Below, in pieces: positions 15,626 through 24,801 of a stretch of 36,030 nucleotides of DNA (the first letter of the stretch is position 1; each line of letters starts with the position of its first letter). This DNA comes from Stieleria tagensis (lineage in GTDB: Bacteria > Planctomycetota > Planctomycetia > Pirellulales > Pirellulaceae): positions 1 through 36,030 of the forward strand of contig NZ_JAMYFE010000071.1 in NCBI RefSeq assembly GCF_024129865.1, written 5' to 3'. The translations under genes and the position numbers were made by a program. Below the pieces are notes generated by a model. That model had not been told where the DNA came from and did no database searches. It saw nothing but the letters and a program-made list of their open reading frames with translations.

Positions 15626-16540
15626 ATGTCTGCCCATTCACAACCGTCAATCGATCCCCCATCGCACCGCAATGATTTGCTGGAAACGTCGGATGCAGTG
15701 GTCGCACGCGCCCATCAGTCGCTGCGCGGAATCGAACTGGTATTGGCACAATTGCAAGGTCAGCCGATGGACCAATACGAATTGACGGTGATCGTTCCCG
15801 TGCTGAACGAACGCACGACCCTGCCCAAAATTCTGGATCGGATCGACCAGGTGATGCCGCCGCACACCGAAACCATTGTGGTCGATGATGCCAGCACCGA
15901 TGGCACCGCAGAGTGGTTGGCATCGCTTCCACCGCGTCTCAATCGTCGAATCATTCGGCGTGGTCGCAACCATGGCAAAGGATCGGCGGTGCGGTTGGGA
16001 ATTCGGCACAGCCACGGCGCGATCGTTGCCATCCAAGACGCGGATTTAGAATACGATCCGATCGACTTGCTGCAGGTGATCGCGCCGATCCAGACCGGTC
16101 AGGCCGAAGTGGTTTACGGATCACGTTATTTGCAAGACCAGGCCGATCCGTCGGCATTTCATCGATTGGGCAACTGGGCGCTGACTGCAATCAGCAATTG
16201 CATGACCGGCCAACATCTGACCGACATGGAAACCTGTCACAAAGCGTTTCGTGGCGATCTGGTCCGCTCGATCAAAATTCGAGAATGTCGATTCGGATTC
16301 GAACCGGAAATCACAGGCAAAGTCGCAGCCCGCGGGGTCGCAATCGTCGAGGTGCCAACCGGGTATGACTATCGAAGCTACGACGAAGGCAAAAAAATCA
16401 CCTGGAAAGACGGTGTCGCCGCACTGGGATGCATGTGGCGTTACCGCACGCGACATTGGTCCAGACGGATGATCACGGGGATCACGTCGACGATGTTGCG
16501 GTTGCCGATGATGGGCATCCGGCGAGTCACATCCCGCTGA
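15626..16540 (+). CDS. GT2-family glycosyltransferase, dolichol-phosphate-mannose-synthase-like
   Basis: The 304-residue protein has a GT-A fold of family 2. ELTVIVPVLNERTTLPKIL opens the fold, IVVDDASTDGTAEWL binds the nucleotide sugar, GRNHGKGSAVRLGI follows as in DPM1-like enzymes, and IQDADLEYDP contains the metal-binding DxD-type motif (DAD). The later ETCHKAFRGDL segment is also typical. Such enzymes move a sugar from a nucleotide donor to a polyprenyl-phosphate carrier at the cytoplasmic membrane face. There is no C-terminal GtrA-like membrane domain, only weak hydrophobic stretches near the end. The ATG at 15626 gives a 47-residue leader; the ATG at 15767, with AAGG 7 nt upstream, would begin directly at the fold and is a real alternative. 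It is convergent with the gene ending at 16555. Confidence 0.88.
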   Translation: MSAHSQPSIDPPSHRNDLLETSDAVVARAHQSLRGIELVLAQLQGQPMDQYELTVIVPVLNERTTLPKILDRIDQVMPPHTETIVVDDASTDGTAEWLASLPPRLNRRIIRRGRNHGKGSAVRLGIRHSHGAIVAIQDADLEYDPIDLLQVIAPIQTGQAEVVYGSRYLQDQADPSAFHRLGNWALTAISNCMTGQHLTDMETCHKAFRGDLVRSIKIRECRFGFEPEITGKVAARGVAIVEVPTGYDYRSYDEGKKITWKDGVAALGCMWRYRTRHWSRRMITGITSTMLRLPMMGIRRVTSR

Positions 16541-16554
16541 AAAATGCCGCGACC

Positions 16555-17112
16555 CTAGTTTCCCGGCAATTGCCGTTGAAATTTGGGCGTCTCAGCCGGC
16601 GGCATTTCAACGTCATATTCTTCTTGGTGGCGGCGTCGCTCGACGGCACTGGCGTAGTAGCGGAGCCAGGTTTCGGTGTCGTCGACACACATCCACTCCA
16701 GCGCTTTGCCGGGGACTTCGACCATCTTTTCACAGCACGGCAAAATGTCGCGATAGATGGTCGTGTACAGTTCGCGATCGGACAGGTGGTCGGTGCATCG
16801 CAAGACGATGTTCTTGCTGTACAGTTGGTCGACGATTTGTTTCAACCGGTGTGACAGTTGCGAATCACCCAATGCGTCGGGAGGCAGCAAGTGCATCGGC
16901 GGGGAAAACCAATCGGCGATGGGCAACGCGGGGGCTCGCTCCCATGCGAGCATGGACGCCAAGTATTCATTCTCGGCCTGCAACGTCATCCGTTTGGTCG
17001 ATGACTCAATGGACTCGTCACGATAGGGCTCCAACTCGTCCCGGAGCCGGGCGTTGACCAACATCATTTCGACTTCGTCGATCGCGTGTCGGTGAGTTTC
17101 TCGCATATCCAT
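16555..17112 (-). CDS. Hypothetical protein, acidic and helical
   Basis: A 185-residue soluble protein from ATG 17112 (ATG 17106 is two codons on). The N-terminal half looks coiled-coil or helical (HAIDEVEMMLVNARLRDELE), the middle has LPIADWFSPP and LLPPDALGDSQLSHRL, and the C-terminal third contains TIYRDILPCCEKM and WLRYYASAVERRRHQEEY. There is no signal peptide, membrane segment or known motif. The frame is open to 17160, but that part is Cys/Pro-rich and unlikely. Two adjacent cysteines and two further ones (about residues 100-145) are the only hints of metal binding. I do not recognise the family. It lies 302 bp downstream of the glycosyltransferase operon and is convergent with GT2. 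Confidence 0.65.
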   Translation of the reverse strand: MDMRETHRHAIDEVEMMLVNARLRDELEPYRDESIESSTKRMTLQAENEYLASMLAWERAPALPIADWFSPPMHLLPPDALGDSQLSHRLKQIVDQLYSKNIVLRCTDHLSDRELYTTIYRDILPCCEKMVEVPGKALEWMCVDDTETWLRYYASAVERRRHQEEYDVEMPPAETPKFQRQLPGN

Positions 17113-17414
17113 CTGGACTGGTGGGCAGGAAGGGAATGTGCGTCGGTAACACCGACACATCTGGTTGTTATGAGAGGTCCACGGTGAACCACTCTCGGCA
17201 CCCGAAAATCGGGCGAGCCACTCAACAACATCCTGATGGTATCTGTCGAAAGCTGTCGCTCAACTTGGAACTTAAGCAAATCGGCGGTTTCAATTCATTT
17301 TCGTTTCACCGGGCTTGGCGTGATCGTTACGAACGGAATGGCTTATCAGCTTTTGCCTGCAACAGACCGAATCTGATATCAATCCGATTCAACCACGCCC
17401 CCGGTAAAGTCGAT
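17113..17414. other. Intergenic region with two small hairpins
   Basis: About 302 bp after the glycosyltransferase operon and before the hypothetical gene, both on the minus strand. Two stem-loops are visible: GTCGGT-AAC-ACCGAC near 17144-17158, and CCCGA-AAA-TCGGG at 17201-17213. Either could end the upstream transcript, but neither has a T-run. No open frame here looks coding. Confidence 0.4.
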
Positions 17415-18515
17415 TTAACCGGACAAATCGCGATACAGTTGGGCATGCCGATCGACCATGTCAGCCACCGAAAACTGCTCGGCAATCCGCCGCTGCGCTC
17501 GCTCAGCCAACTCGGCGGCCAACGGTGGATTGGCCAACAAGTCGATTGATTCACGGGCAAACGCCGCGCGATCTCCCAGTGGCACCAAACGCCCGGTTTG
17601 ATCAGGAATAACCAGGTCGCGATTGCCCGGAATGTCGGTCGCGATCACTGGGACGGCGGCCTGCATGGCTTCGATCATCGCATTGCTTTGGCCTTCGTAT
17701 TCGCTGCCCACCCAAAACAAGTCGGCGTGCGGCAACAACTGCGCGACGTCATCGCGATTGCCAACGAACCCCGCGTGTTTGGGAATCGTGACCGCATCGC
17801 GGAACCGCAACAGTTCGCTTTTCTGAGGACCGTCACCGATCACCACCAACGTGGTGTCGTCGCGTGTGCCAGCCAACAGTTCGGCGGCCCAAATCAGATC
17901 ACGGTATCGCTTTTGTGGCCACAGTCGACCGACCGCCAACACCAGTTTGCGATCCGGGTTCACGCCCAATCGGGCAAACGCTTCCTCGCGCTCAATCGAG
18001 TCCACGGTTCGTGGTGGGATGCCATTGGCGATCACTCGGAACAAGTCGTCATCCACACCATGGCTGACGTAAAACTCTCGAACGCCGTCGCTGTTTGTGG
18101 TGATCGCCGCACTTCGTCGCGCCAGGAATCGATCAATGGAAAAGTGGTACCATCGCTTCCACGGATCCACACAACGTTCGCTACCGATGACGATCGGGAC
18201 CTTAGCCATCAAGGCGGCGGCGCGGCCAAAACTGTTGGCCGCGAACAGCCACGTGTGAACAATGTCGGGCTGGAACTGCTGCAACGCCTGTTTCATGCGC
18301 AAGAGTGCTGTCGGATCGGCTTTGAATGGTTTGCCGATCACTGTGACGGGGATTCCGGATCGGCGCAACGATTCGCTGCGCGGCCCATCGCGCGTCAGCA
18401 AATAGACGTGAACGTCAAATTCTTCACGCGGTAGATTCTCGGCCAACAACGCCAACTGTTTTTCAGCGCCGCCTTGATCCATCGTCGGAATGATCAACGC
18501 CAATCGGATTTTCAT
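17415..18515 (-). CDS. GT4-family glycosyltransferase
   Basis: A 366-residue GT-B fold enzyme. The N terminus MKIRLALIIPTMDQGGAEKQ is the classic acceptor-side start with the GGAE motif. The linker HVYLLTRDGP, the donor-domain segment VLAVGRLWPQKRYRDLI, and the C-terminal EGQSNAMIEAMQAAVPVIAT, an E-x7-E type region that binds the nucleotide sugar, all match GT4 (GT1-like) retaining transferases. It probably adds a hexose to a lipid-linked or exopolysaccharide acceptor at the inner membrane face. The start ATG at 18515 overlaps the stop of the preceding gene (ATGA, 18512-18515), so translation is coupled. Length is normal and no damage is seen. Donor and acceptor are unknown. Confidence 0.92.
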   Translation of the reverse strand: MKIRLALIIPTMDQGGAEKQLALLAENLPREEFDVHVYLLTRDGPRSESLRRSGIPVTVIGKPFKADPTALLRMKQALQQFQPDIVHTWLFAANSFGRAAALMAKVPIVIGSERCVDPWKRWYHFSIDRFLARRSAAITTNSDGVREFYVSHGVDDDLFRVIANGIPPRTVDSIEREEAFARLGVNPDRKLVLAVGRLWPQKRYRDLIWAAELLAGTRDDTTLVVIGDGPQKSELLRFRDAVTIPKHAGFVGNRDDVAQLLPHADLFWVGSEYEGQSNAMIEAMQAAVPVIATDIPGNRDLVIPDQTGRLVPLGDRAAFARESIDLLANPPLAAELAERAQRRIAEQFSVADMVDRHAQLYRDLSG

Positions 18516-19837
18516 AAAGTATTCTCCGGCGCGTCATGCCCGGTTGCGGTGGAAGGATACCGATCAATCAGTGCCTGAAAAAGATTGACATAGTGAGCAA
18601 TCGATTCTGAGCGTGGCGTTTCGCGTTGCAAAAGTCGCCGCAATCGGTCGGCACGGTTGCGCGCCGCTGCTGCGTGACGGACAATTTGGTGAATTGCAAA
18701 GCGTAGCGTTTTCGGTCGGGCTGGATCAAACCACCACAGTAAACTGGCCGCCGTGTCGCCACTGTCGGCGGGCGGTTGGTCTGCGTCGCGCAGGCTTTCG
18801 ATGATCCCGCGATCCGCGTCGACGGCTGATGTGGAAAAGAATTCCCGAGCGGTCGGTGAATCCGCAATGACCAACGGCAACGATGCCGCGATCGCGCTGG
18901 GGATCTGATGATCAAACCCTTCGTCGCCCACATGCACCATCAAATCGGCTGCTGCAAACACGTCGTCGGTTTGGCCAAAGGAACCTGGCATGGAAGTGAT
19001 CTGACGCAAACCGTCGCCTCGAATCCGCGTGTAGATCGAATCACGTGAGGGACCGTCACCGATCAACCAGAACTGGAGGTGATTGATTTTCTCGGCCAAC
19101 GAGTACGCCGACTCGACCAATGTGCCAAGCCCCGATTCGGCACGCATCGGTTCGACCGACAACACCACCGTCGATGCATCCGGCACAAACAGGTCTCCGT
19201 TGATTTTGGCCAGCGAGTGTCGCAACTGTTGGCGGATGGTCACGCTACTTTCGATTGTTGGCCCGATCCCGACGGCGATACGGTGTGATGTTTCGGCAGT
19301 GCCACCGCGTGCCAACCATTGTCGATGCGCGGTGGCATTGTTTAGCACGACGGCGCTGGCATCGATCGCGGCAGATCGACAGCGTTTTCCCATCCGGTTT
19401 TCATCAATGAAATTCAAATCGCTGCATCGCCCATTTCCCGACATTCGAACCACCGCCGGAATCTGTTTGGCGCTGGCCGCTTCGACCACCCCGATCGCTT
19501 CCTCGCGGCCGCTGTCGCAAAACACCAGATCGCAGCTGCATTGATCCGACGCGATCCAATCTCGCAGGTAGCGGACGTAGCGTGAAACCGAACGATCACC
19601 ACGCGCGGTCCAGCCGGTACGAAACACCCGGATCGGCCGATGCACTTCCAGTTCGCGAAATGTAAATCGATCCGGCCAAACAATCGAATGCTTGGGCGTC
19701 AACACGGACACCTGCATCCCAGCCCGATTCAGACCACTGGCCAGGTCCATCAGATGGCCGGCCGAATCAATCGAACCGAGGGGCCAAAAATAACGACCCA
19801 CCAACAGCACACGTTTTCGACGCAGCGCCCGACTCAC
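18512..19837 (-). CDS. GT4-like glycosyltransferase, divergent
   Basis: A 441-residue GT-B fold protein. RKRVLLVGRYFWPLGSIDSA opens the N-terminal domain, with AGHLMDLASGLNRAGMQVSV after it; the C-terminal domain has TVVLSVEPMRAESGLGTLVE, FWLIGDGPSRDSIY and DDVFAAADLMVHVG. The donor-site helix reads FDHQIPSAIAASLPLVIAD; the first Glu of the usual E-x7-E is replaced (Asp/His-Gln), so activity may differ. The start is GTG at 19837, overlapping the hpt stop (GTGA), and its own stop overlaps the next glycosyltransferase start. Two neighbouring GT4-type genes suggest successive steps in one glycan. The C-terminal ~60 residues are Arg-rich and variable. Confidence 0.82.
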   Translation of the reverse strand: MSRALRRKRVLLVGRYFWPLGSIDSAGHLMDLASGLNRAGMQVSVLTPKHSIVWPDRFTFRELEVHRPIRVFRTGWTARGDRSVSRYVRYLRDWIASDQCSCDLVFCDSGREEAIGVVEAASAKQIPAVVRMSGNGRCSDLNFIDENRMGKRCRSAAIDASAVVLNNATAHRQWLARGGTAETSHRIAVGIGPTIESSVTIRQQLRHSLAKINGDLFVPDASTVVLSVEPMRAESGLGTLVESAYSLAEKINHLQFWLIGDGPSRDSIYTRIRGDGLRQITSMPGSFGQTDDVFAAADLMVHVGDEGFDHQIPSAIAASLPLVIADSPTAREFFSTSAVDADRGIIESLRDADQPPADSGDTAASLLWWFDPARPKTLRFAIHQIVRHAAAARNRADRLRRLLQRETPRSESIAHYVNLFQALIDRYPSTATGHDAPENTL

Positions 19838-20379
19838 CGCTCGGATTCGCTTTTGGTGGCGTCGATTTCGCTCGGTTCCAGCACCGCCAAGTACGGCAGA
19901 TTTCGATACATGTCCAAATAGTCCAGCCCATAGCCGACGACAAACTCATCCGGGATCTCAAAGCCCACAAAATCAGGCCGCAACGAGACCTCGTGTTGGC
20001 GGTGTTTGTGCAGCAGCACCGCTGTTTTGGTGGTTTTTGCGCCTCGCTCTCGAATCAATCCGGTCAGCCTATCCAAAGTCCGGCCGGTGTCAAAAATATC
20101 GTCGACCAACAACACGTCTCGGCCTTTGACATCAATCATCATCGTCTCATTGACTTCCAATTCTTGGGATTGGGTGCCGCCGCGGTAGCTGGACGCTTGA
20201 ATCACGCCCACGCGTTGGGGCATCGACAACCGTCGAATCAAATCGGCGAACAAGACCACACTGCCGGTCATCACCGCAATCACCGTGACGGGGCGTTGGT
20301 CGCCGTAGAACCGATCAATTTCCGTCGCCAGCCGCTCCACGCCCGCTTGCAACTGGTCTTCGTTTAGCAAAATACGCAT
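19834..20379 (-). CDS. hpt: Hypoxanthine phosphoribosyltransferase
   Basis: The 181-residue protein is a type I phosphoribosyltransferase of normal length. The PRPP loop VLLVDDIFDTGRTL is at 89-102, VIAVMTGSVVLFADLIRRL is the pyrophosphate-binding loop region, QASSYRGGTQS is the flexible loop, and DFVGFEIPDEFVVGYGLDY is the purine-binding end typical of bacterial Hpt. It converts hypoxanthine or guanine with PRPP to IMP or GMP in the cytoplasm. The ATG at 20379 aligns with the family. It is the first gene of an operon in which two glycosyltransferase genes follow with stop/start overlaps, an unusual setting for a salvage enzyme. The last ~15 residues (EIDATKSESER) are a charged tail. Confidence 0.95.
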   Translation of the reverse strand: MRILLNEDQLQAGVERLATEIDRFYGDQRPVTVIAVMTGSVVLFADLIRRLSMPQRVGVIQASSYRGGTQSQELEVNETMMIDVKGRDVLLVDDIFDTGRTLDRLTGLIRERGAKTTKTAVLLHKHRQHEVSLRPDFVGFEIPDEFVVGYGLDYLDMYRNLPYLAVLEPSEIDATKSESER

Positions 20380-20619
20380 CCTGTCAGCGCCCGGGCAGGA
20401 CGCTCTCCACAGTCAAAGTCAAAATTCCAGACTGACAAAATAGGCAATCTGGGCTCTCAGTGCGATTGCGTGTCCTCTGATGCGGGGCCGCCGCGCCGAA
20501 ACGCCGATGAACGATACACCGACAGCCCTCAAATTCCCACGGGACATCTCTAGCCTCCCCGGGCCCCTGGGCCGTCGGCGTTCACTTCCGATGCGCATCC
20601 TCGTCAGACCCCCTATCGA
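20380..20619. other. Divergent intergenic region
   Basis: 240 bp between hpt (-) and the small acidic-tailed gene (+). GC-rich stretches (around 20481-20500 and 20555-20575) are present, but I could not pick a reliable promoter, operator or hairpin for either gene. Confidence 0.35.
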
Positions 20620-21069
20620 ATGACTAACTCACAACGTTTGGCCACCGTCCGTGCCCATCTGCAGCGCTGGATCAGTGAAAACGTGAGTCCTAGCCAGTCA
20701 AACGCGGACCAGTCCGACGCGGGAATTGTGTCCGAATCGATTCTGATTCGTGACGGATTTTATTCCGGACGGACCTTTGACGCGACGACCCATCGGGCAA
20801 CCTGGTTCATGGAGCCTGACGAGCTGAAAATCCAGGGTCCCGACGGTGACGTGGTCGCCGTGTTCCGCGGCGAAGAAATCATCGCCGCTGCGCCACAGAC
20901 CGCGCCACAAACCGCGCAGCGGAATGAAAACGAAGACGATTCGGCGATCGACGATGGCCCGGTCAGCATCCCGATGATCGCTGCCGCCGACGTGGAAGTG
21001 GAAACGCAAAGCGATGCCCAGACGCAGGACGCCCACGACGACGATGACGCGCTGCCACAGGCCGCCTAA
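20620..21069 (+). CDS. Small hypothetical protein with acidic tail
   Basis: The 149-residue protein has an N-terminal globular part (about 1-90): a helix (RLATVRAHLQRWISENV), then a beta-rich region (SILIRDGFYSGRTFDA, ATWFMEPDELKIQGPDGDVV). From about 90 to the end it is low-complexity and acidic (PQTAPQTAQ, DAHDDDDAL), probably disordered. There is no signal peptide or membrane segment. The compositional bias is coding-like and the frame is well bounded. I do not recognise a family. It is divergent from hpt, and two hairpins separate it from the ABC genes, so it is probably transcribed alone. Confidence 0.65.
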   Translation: MTNSQRLATVRAHLQRWISENVSPSQSNADQSDAGIVSESILIRDGFYSGRTFDATTHRATWFMEPDELKIQGPDGDVVAVFRGEEIIAAAPQTAPQTAQRNENEDDSAIDDGPVSIPMIAAADVEVETQSDAQTQDAHDDDDALPQAA

Positions 21070-21091
21070 GGGGCCCGCGCAGCAAGAATCA

Positions 21092-21149
21092 GGCTCGTCA
21101 GAGCCCGCTGTTGCTAAGTGGTCGATTTGGCGACGAAATTTTGGTCGCC
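21092..21149 (+). terminator. Possible terminator hairpins between two plus-strand genes
   Basis: GGCTC-GTCA-GAGCC at 21092-21105 and GGCGAC-(9 nt)-GTCGCC at 21129-21149 follow the stop at 21069. Both are GC-rich short stems but have no T-run, so rho-independent termination is uncertain. The second could instead be an operator for the ABC genes. Confidence 0.3.
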
Positions 21150-21222
21150 CGCGGCGGAATTTCCGTCACGTCATTCTGCCTATCATGGTCTCTCGTTTAC
21201 CCTGATAGACAGCATTTGACAA

Positions 21223-21981
21223 ATGAATTCAATGGAATCGCAACCACCGCTCGAAGTCGATCGAGTCGTGAAAAAATATTCTCAGGGCGCTGCAACCATC
21301 GCTGCGCTCAACGGCATCAGCCTGGTCGTCGATCCAGGCGAGTTCGTCGCGATCATGGGTGCCTCAGGTTCAGGCAAAAGCACCTTGCTGCATGCGATCG
21401 CGGGATTGATTGATGTCGATGGCGGCCGCGTTCTGATTGCCGGCCAAGATCTCTCGGAATTGTCAGACGTGCCACTGACAAAATTTCGACAACGAAATCT
21501 TGGAATCGTCTTTCAGGCTTTCAATTTGATCCCCTGTTTGTCTGCCGAAGACAATCTTCGGTTGCCGGCGACCAATGGTCCGGATCTCGATCGCCAAGTG
21601 GACGTACTGCTTGAACGTCTTGGTATGACAGGGCGCCGGAATCACAAACCAGCGGCGCTGTCGGGCGGCGAGCAACAACGAATCGCAATCGCGCGGGCTC
21701 TGATTTGCAACCCAGCGATTTTGTTGGCTGACGAACCGACCGGCAGTCTCGATTCAATTTCCGGAACACAGATCTGTCGGTTGCTGCGAGACCTGGTTGA
21801 TGAACAACAACGCTCGGTCGTCGTGGTGACTCATGAACCCCATGTCGCCATGTGGGCGGACCGAATCGTGGTGCTCAAAGACGGTACGAATTTAGCCGAG
21901 TTCCCGACCGATGGCCGACGTGACCCGCAATCGGTTGCCAATCAGTATCAATCCCTGCTCGGCGCGGAGGTCGTCGCGTGA
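21223..21981 (+). CDS. ABC transporter ATP-binding protein, MacB/LolD type
   Basis: The 252-residue nucleotide-binding subunit shows Walker [10 protein letters not shown] (46-54), Q-loop FQAFNLIP, signature LSGGEQQR (146-153), Walker [14 protein letters not shown] (about 166-178) and H-loop VVTHEP. The TGSLD after Walker B and the overall length place it in the MacB/LolD/FtsE-like class, which powers FtsX-type permeases moving lipoproteins, peptides or lipids rather than small solutes. Its stop overlaps the GTG start of the permease gene, so the two are one transporter. ATG at 21232 is a possible second start; no clear SD site is seen before either. Confidence 0.95.
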   Translation: MNSMESQPPLEVDRVVKKYSQGAATIAALNGISLVVDPGEFVAIMGASGSGKSTLLHAIAGLIDVDGGRVLIAGQDLSELSDVPLTKFRQRNLGIVFQAFNLIPCLSAEDNLRLPATNGPDLDRQVDVLLERLGMTGRRNHKPAALSGGEQQRIAIARALICNPAILLADEPTGSLDSISGTQICRLLRDLVDEQQRSVVVVTHEPHVAMWADRIVVLKDGTNLAEFPTDGRRDPQSVANQYQSLLGAEVVA

Positions 21982-24773
21982 AGGTTTTGAAATTGGCGTT
22001 GGCATTTCTTCGCGAACGAAAAACTCGCGTGCTGTTGACCACGATCGCAACGTCCGCTGCGGTGTGCATGGTGATTTGGGTCAGCAGCAGCTACGAAGCG
22101 CTACAGAAGACCTACGACGATTACGCCAACCTTGCACTCGGACGCTACGAACTAGCGATCGCGCCGATCAGCGGTGATGCGGCTGAGGTGGTGCCGGCGG
22201 AAGTCCTGCAACCGCTGCGTGATGATCCTGCCGTGGTGGCGGTGGAACCGATGTGGGCGAACCGGTTTGGGATCAAATCTGTCTCGGTCACGAACAAGTC
22301 GCACACCGATGATGTGCCCGTGGCACGTGTGGACCAGACAGCCGACCTGGGGCCCGGATCGGGACCGCGCGGTCAACTGCCTAGCCTATTGTTTTTGGCA
22401 ACTGATTCCACCACGCCAGCGTTTGACATCGCGCACGGACATTGGATCAACGGTGATTCCGCAACGGAAAATCAAGTGGTATTGCGCTCCGATGTTGCTA
22501 AGCGTCGTCAAATCCAAGTGAATGATGAAATCATCGTCGAATTTCCTCGGCCAAGTTCCAGCGGGGAAACGGAGATGAAATTGCAAGTTGTCGGTCTTGC
22601 CGACGCACCGTCTTTAACTGGTGCCGAGGCCGTGGGGATTTCAATGTTGACCCCTAGTTCCGGCGAAGCATTCATTTCGGTCCCGCTGGCTGAGCATATC
22701 TCGGGTGAAACCGCACGGATCAGTTTGTTGGGATTGGCGATCGACCCCCAAGCCGACATCACCCAGTTTCGCTTCGGTTGGGCGCCCCGTCTAAGCAACT
22801 ATTCCACACCGCTCCAGTTTCAGGAAGCGTTTGAGATCGAGGAAGCGCTGGATCAAGCATCGGCCGCGGCAAATGTGCGGCTACAGTCGTTTGCCGCAAC
22901 GGGCGTCGCAATGCTCGTCGCTATGCTTGTGATTTTCGGTTCACTCAGTATGGGTGTGACCGAACGCATTCGTCAGTACGCGGTGCTGCGTGCGGTGGTG
23001 CTGACACGCCGCCAAGTCGGTTGCCTGATTGTGGTCGAATCGCTGGTGCTCGGCACGACGGGGTTGGTGGTGGGAATCGCATCCGGTTGGACCTTGCTCG
23101 CACTGGTCGAGCTGTCGTTTTCAAAATTACTGCATCACGGCCTGGGATTCGGGACCCGCAGTTTAAGCCTGGCCGCAATTACAGCCTTTGGCGGTGCATT
23201 GCTGGCTGCGATCATACCGACTTATCGAGCATCCCGCGTCAAACCTGTCGATGCCATGGCGCCACGCGGACAGGCGGCTGCCGAAGCGTCACTCTCATGG
23301 CGAAGTGTCGCGTTGGGTATTTTATTGATCGCAACCGGACCGCTGCTGACATTTGTTTTCCCGCCAAGTGAGAATCAAATCTGGCTGGCGCTGGTCGTGG
23401 GATTCGCATGCATGGCGACCGGCTTCGTCGTGCTCGCTCCGTCGCTCGTCTTCGTTGTCGATCGCTATTCCAGTCCCTCTCTGGCGCGCGCGTTTGGGAT
23501 CGACCCGAAATTGTTGGCCAGTCAAATCACAAGCAATCTCTGGCGTACCGTCGGGGCGTCGACCGCGATGGCGTTCGGATTGGGTTTGTTCGTTGGGATT
23601 CACGTTTGGGGTGCGACCATGCTCAAGGCGTTCGTCCCTGGATCCTGGGCACCGGATGCGATGATCGTCCTGAAACCCGGAATGCCGCCGGACCGCATCA
23701 CCGAACTTGCGATGCATGAACAGGTGGATTCAGATCGCTGTTTGCCACTGGTCGTCGAACAACCGCGATTGGTTGACGATCTGACCAGCAGTGCGGATCG
23801 TGCTTCGGTGACCCGTCAAGACAACGTGGTGATTGTTGGACTTGATCCAACGGGTGCGTTTGCAGGGGATCGGCCGCTATTGCAATTGGATTGGGTCGCT
23901 GGCAGCGCTACCGAAGCGGCAGAAAAAATGAAACGGGGACATGCCTGTGTGGTGCCGGATCACTTTTTGAGAGAAACGGGACTCGGCCTCGGCGACACGA
24001 TTGCACTGGATCCGCCTCGAAACGCTGGCAACCCTGTGATCTACACCATCGTAGGCGCCGTACGATTACCTGGCTGGCATTGGCAAACAAAAATGACCGG
24101 GCTGCGACCCCGTACCCACCGCGCCGCTGCGCTGGTGTTTGCCGACTACGAATCCGTGGCATCCGATTTCGACTTACCAGCGGCTTCGCATGTTTGGTTT
24201 TCGTATTCAAAGCCTAACACAGACGTGGCGTCGATCGAAGCAGCAGCCGACTCAATGCTGAAGTCACTGCCTGCGATGGAGGGCGCGCAGGCAAGCGCTC
24301 GGGTGGTGCCGGTCCAAGGGATCCGCGACCAATTGACCGGATCGGCGCGGCGATGGATTTGGATCATTAGCTTTGTCCCACTCATCACGTTGCTGATCGC
24401 TTGCTTAGGCGTGTTGAATGTGATGTTGGCGTCGGTACGTGCGAGACGATGGGAGTTCGGTGTGCTCCGTTCGATCGGATTCACCAGTTCGGATCTTGCT
24501 CGTGCGATTCTGGTCGAAGGCCTGTTTATCGCGTTGATCGCCGGTATACTGAGCGTTGGTTTTGGGATTTTGAGCGGTTGGTGTGGAGCGGGGCTGGCAC
24601 AATACACCAGTTTCTTTGGTGGATTGCATCCCCCGATGGTCGTCCCTTGGTTGCCGATTGGCTGCGGTTTCTTGTTGGTCCTATTGTTAGGAATACTTTG
24701 CGCAGCGTGGCCGGCACTCACCATTCACCGCTCGCGGCCGATGAGTTTGTTGCAATCTGGCGACCCCAGCTAG
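21978..24773 (+). CDS. Double FtsX-like ABC permease
   Basis: The 931-residue permease has one N-terminal helix (about 10-30) followed by a periplasmic MacB-type core (about 30-300). A helix cluster with FtsX signature lies at about 305-420 (TERIRQYAVLRAVVLTRRQV, then RASRVKPVDAMAPR), then further helices (about 440-500 and 520-545) and a second periplasmic core (about 560-790). A second FtsX cluster closes the protein (about 795-925: RARRWEFGVLRSIGFTSSDL, ending HRSRPMSLLQSGD). It thus fuses two FtsX units, so one chain may supply both half-channels. The start is GTG at 21978, overlapping the ATPase stop (GTGA). No periplasmic adaptor or outer-membrane partner is in the window, so the cargo remains unknown. 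Confidence 0.93.
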   Translation: MKVLKLALAFLRERKTRVLLTTIATSAAVCMVIWVSSSYEALQKTYDDYANLALGRYELAIAPISGDAAEVVPAEVLQPLRDDPAVVAVEPMWANRFGIKSVSVTNKSHTDDVPVARVDQTADLGPGSGPRGQLPSLLFLATDSTTPAFDIAHGHWINGDSATENQVVLRSDVAKRRQIQVNDEIIVEFPRPSSSGETEMKLQVVGLADAPSLTGAEAVGISMLTPSSGEAFISVPLAEHISGETARISLLGLAIDPQADITQFRFGWAPRLSNYSTPLQFQEAFEIEEALDQASAAANVRLQSFAATGVAMLVAMLVIFGSLSMGVTERIRQYAVLRAVVLTRRQVGCLIVVESLVLGTTGLVVGIASGWTLLALVELSFSKLLHHGLGFGTRSLSLAAITAFGGALLAAIIPTYRASRVKPVDAMAPRGQAAAEASLSWRSVALGILLIATGPLLTFVFPPSENQIWLALVVGFACMATGFVVLAPSLVFVVDRYSSPSLARAFGIDPKLLASQITSNLWRTVGASTAMAFGLGLFVGIHVWGATMLKAFVPGSWAPDAMIVLKPGMPPDRITELAMHEQVDSDRCLPLVVEQPRLVDDLTSSADRASVTRQDNVVIVGLDPTGAFAGDRPLLQLDWVAGSATEAAEKMKRGHACVVPDHFLRETGLGLGDTIALDPPRNAGNPVIYTIVGAVRLPGWHWQTKMTGLRPRTHRAAALVFADYESVASDFDLPAASHVWFSYSKPNTDVASIEAAADSMLKSLPAMEGAQASARVVPVQGIRDQLTGSARRWIWIISFVPLITLLIACLGVLNVMLASVRARRWEFGVLRSIGFTSSDLARAILVEGLFIALIAGILSVGFGILSGWCGAGLAQYTSFFGGLHPPMVVPWLPIGCGFLLVLLLGILCAAWPALTIHRSRPMSLLQSGDPS

Positions 24774-24801
24774 CGGCAACCAGAATCTCCTCAGTTGAAG
24801 C

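Noticed and set aside
20698-21036. Minus-strand frame opposite the small acidic-tailed gene
   Set aside because: It is His/Arg-rich and arises from the Asp/Ala codons of the plus-strand frame; no start signal.
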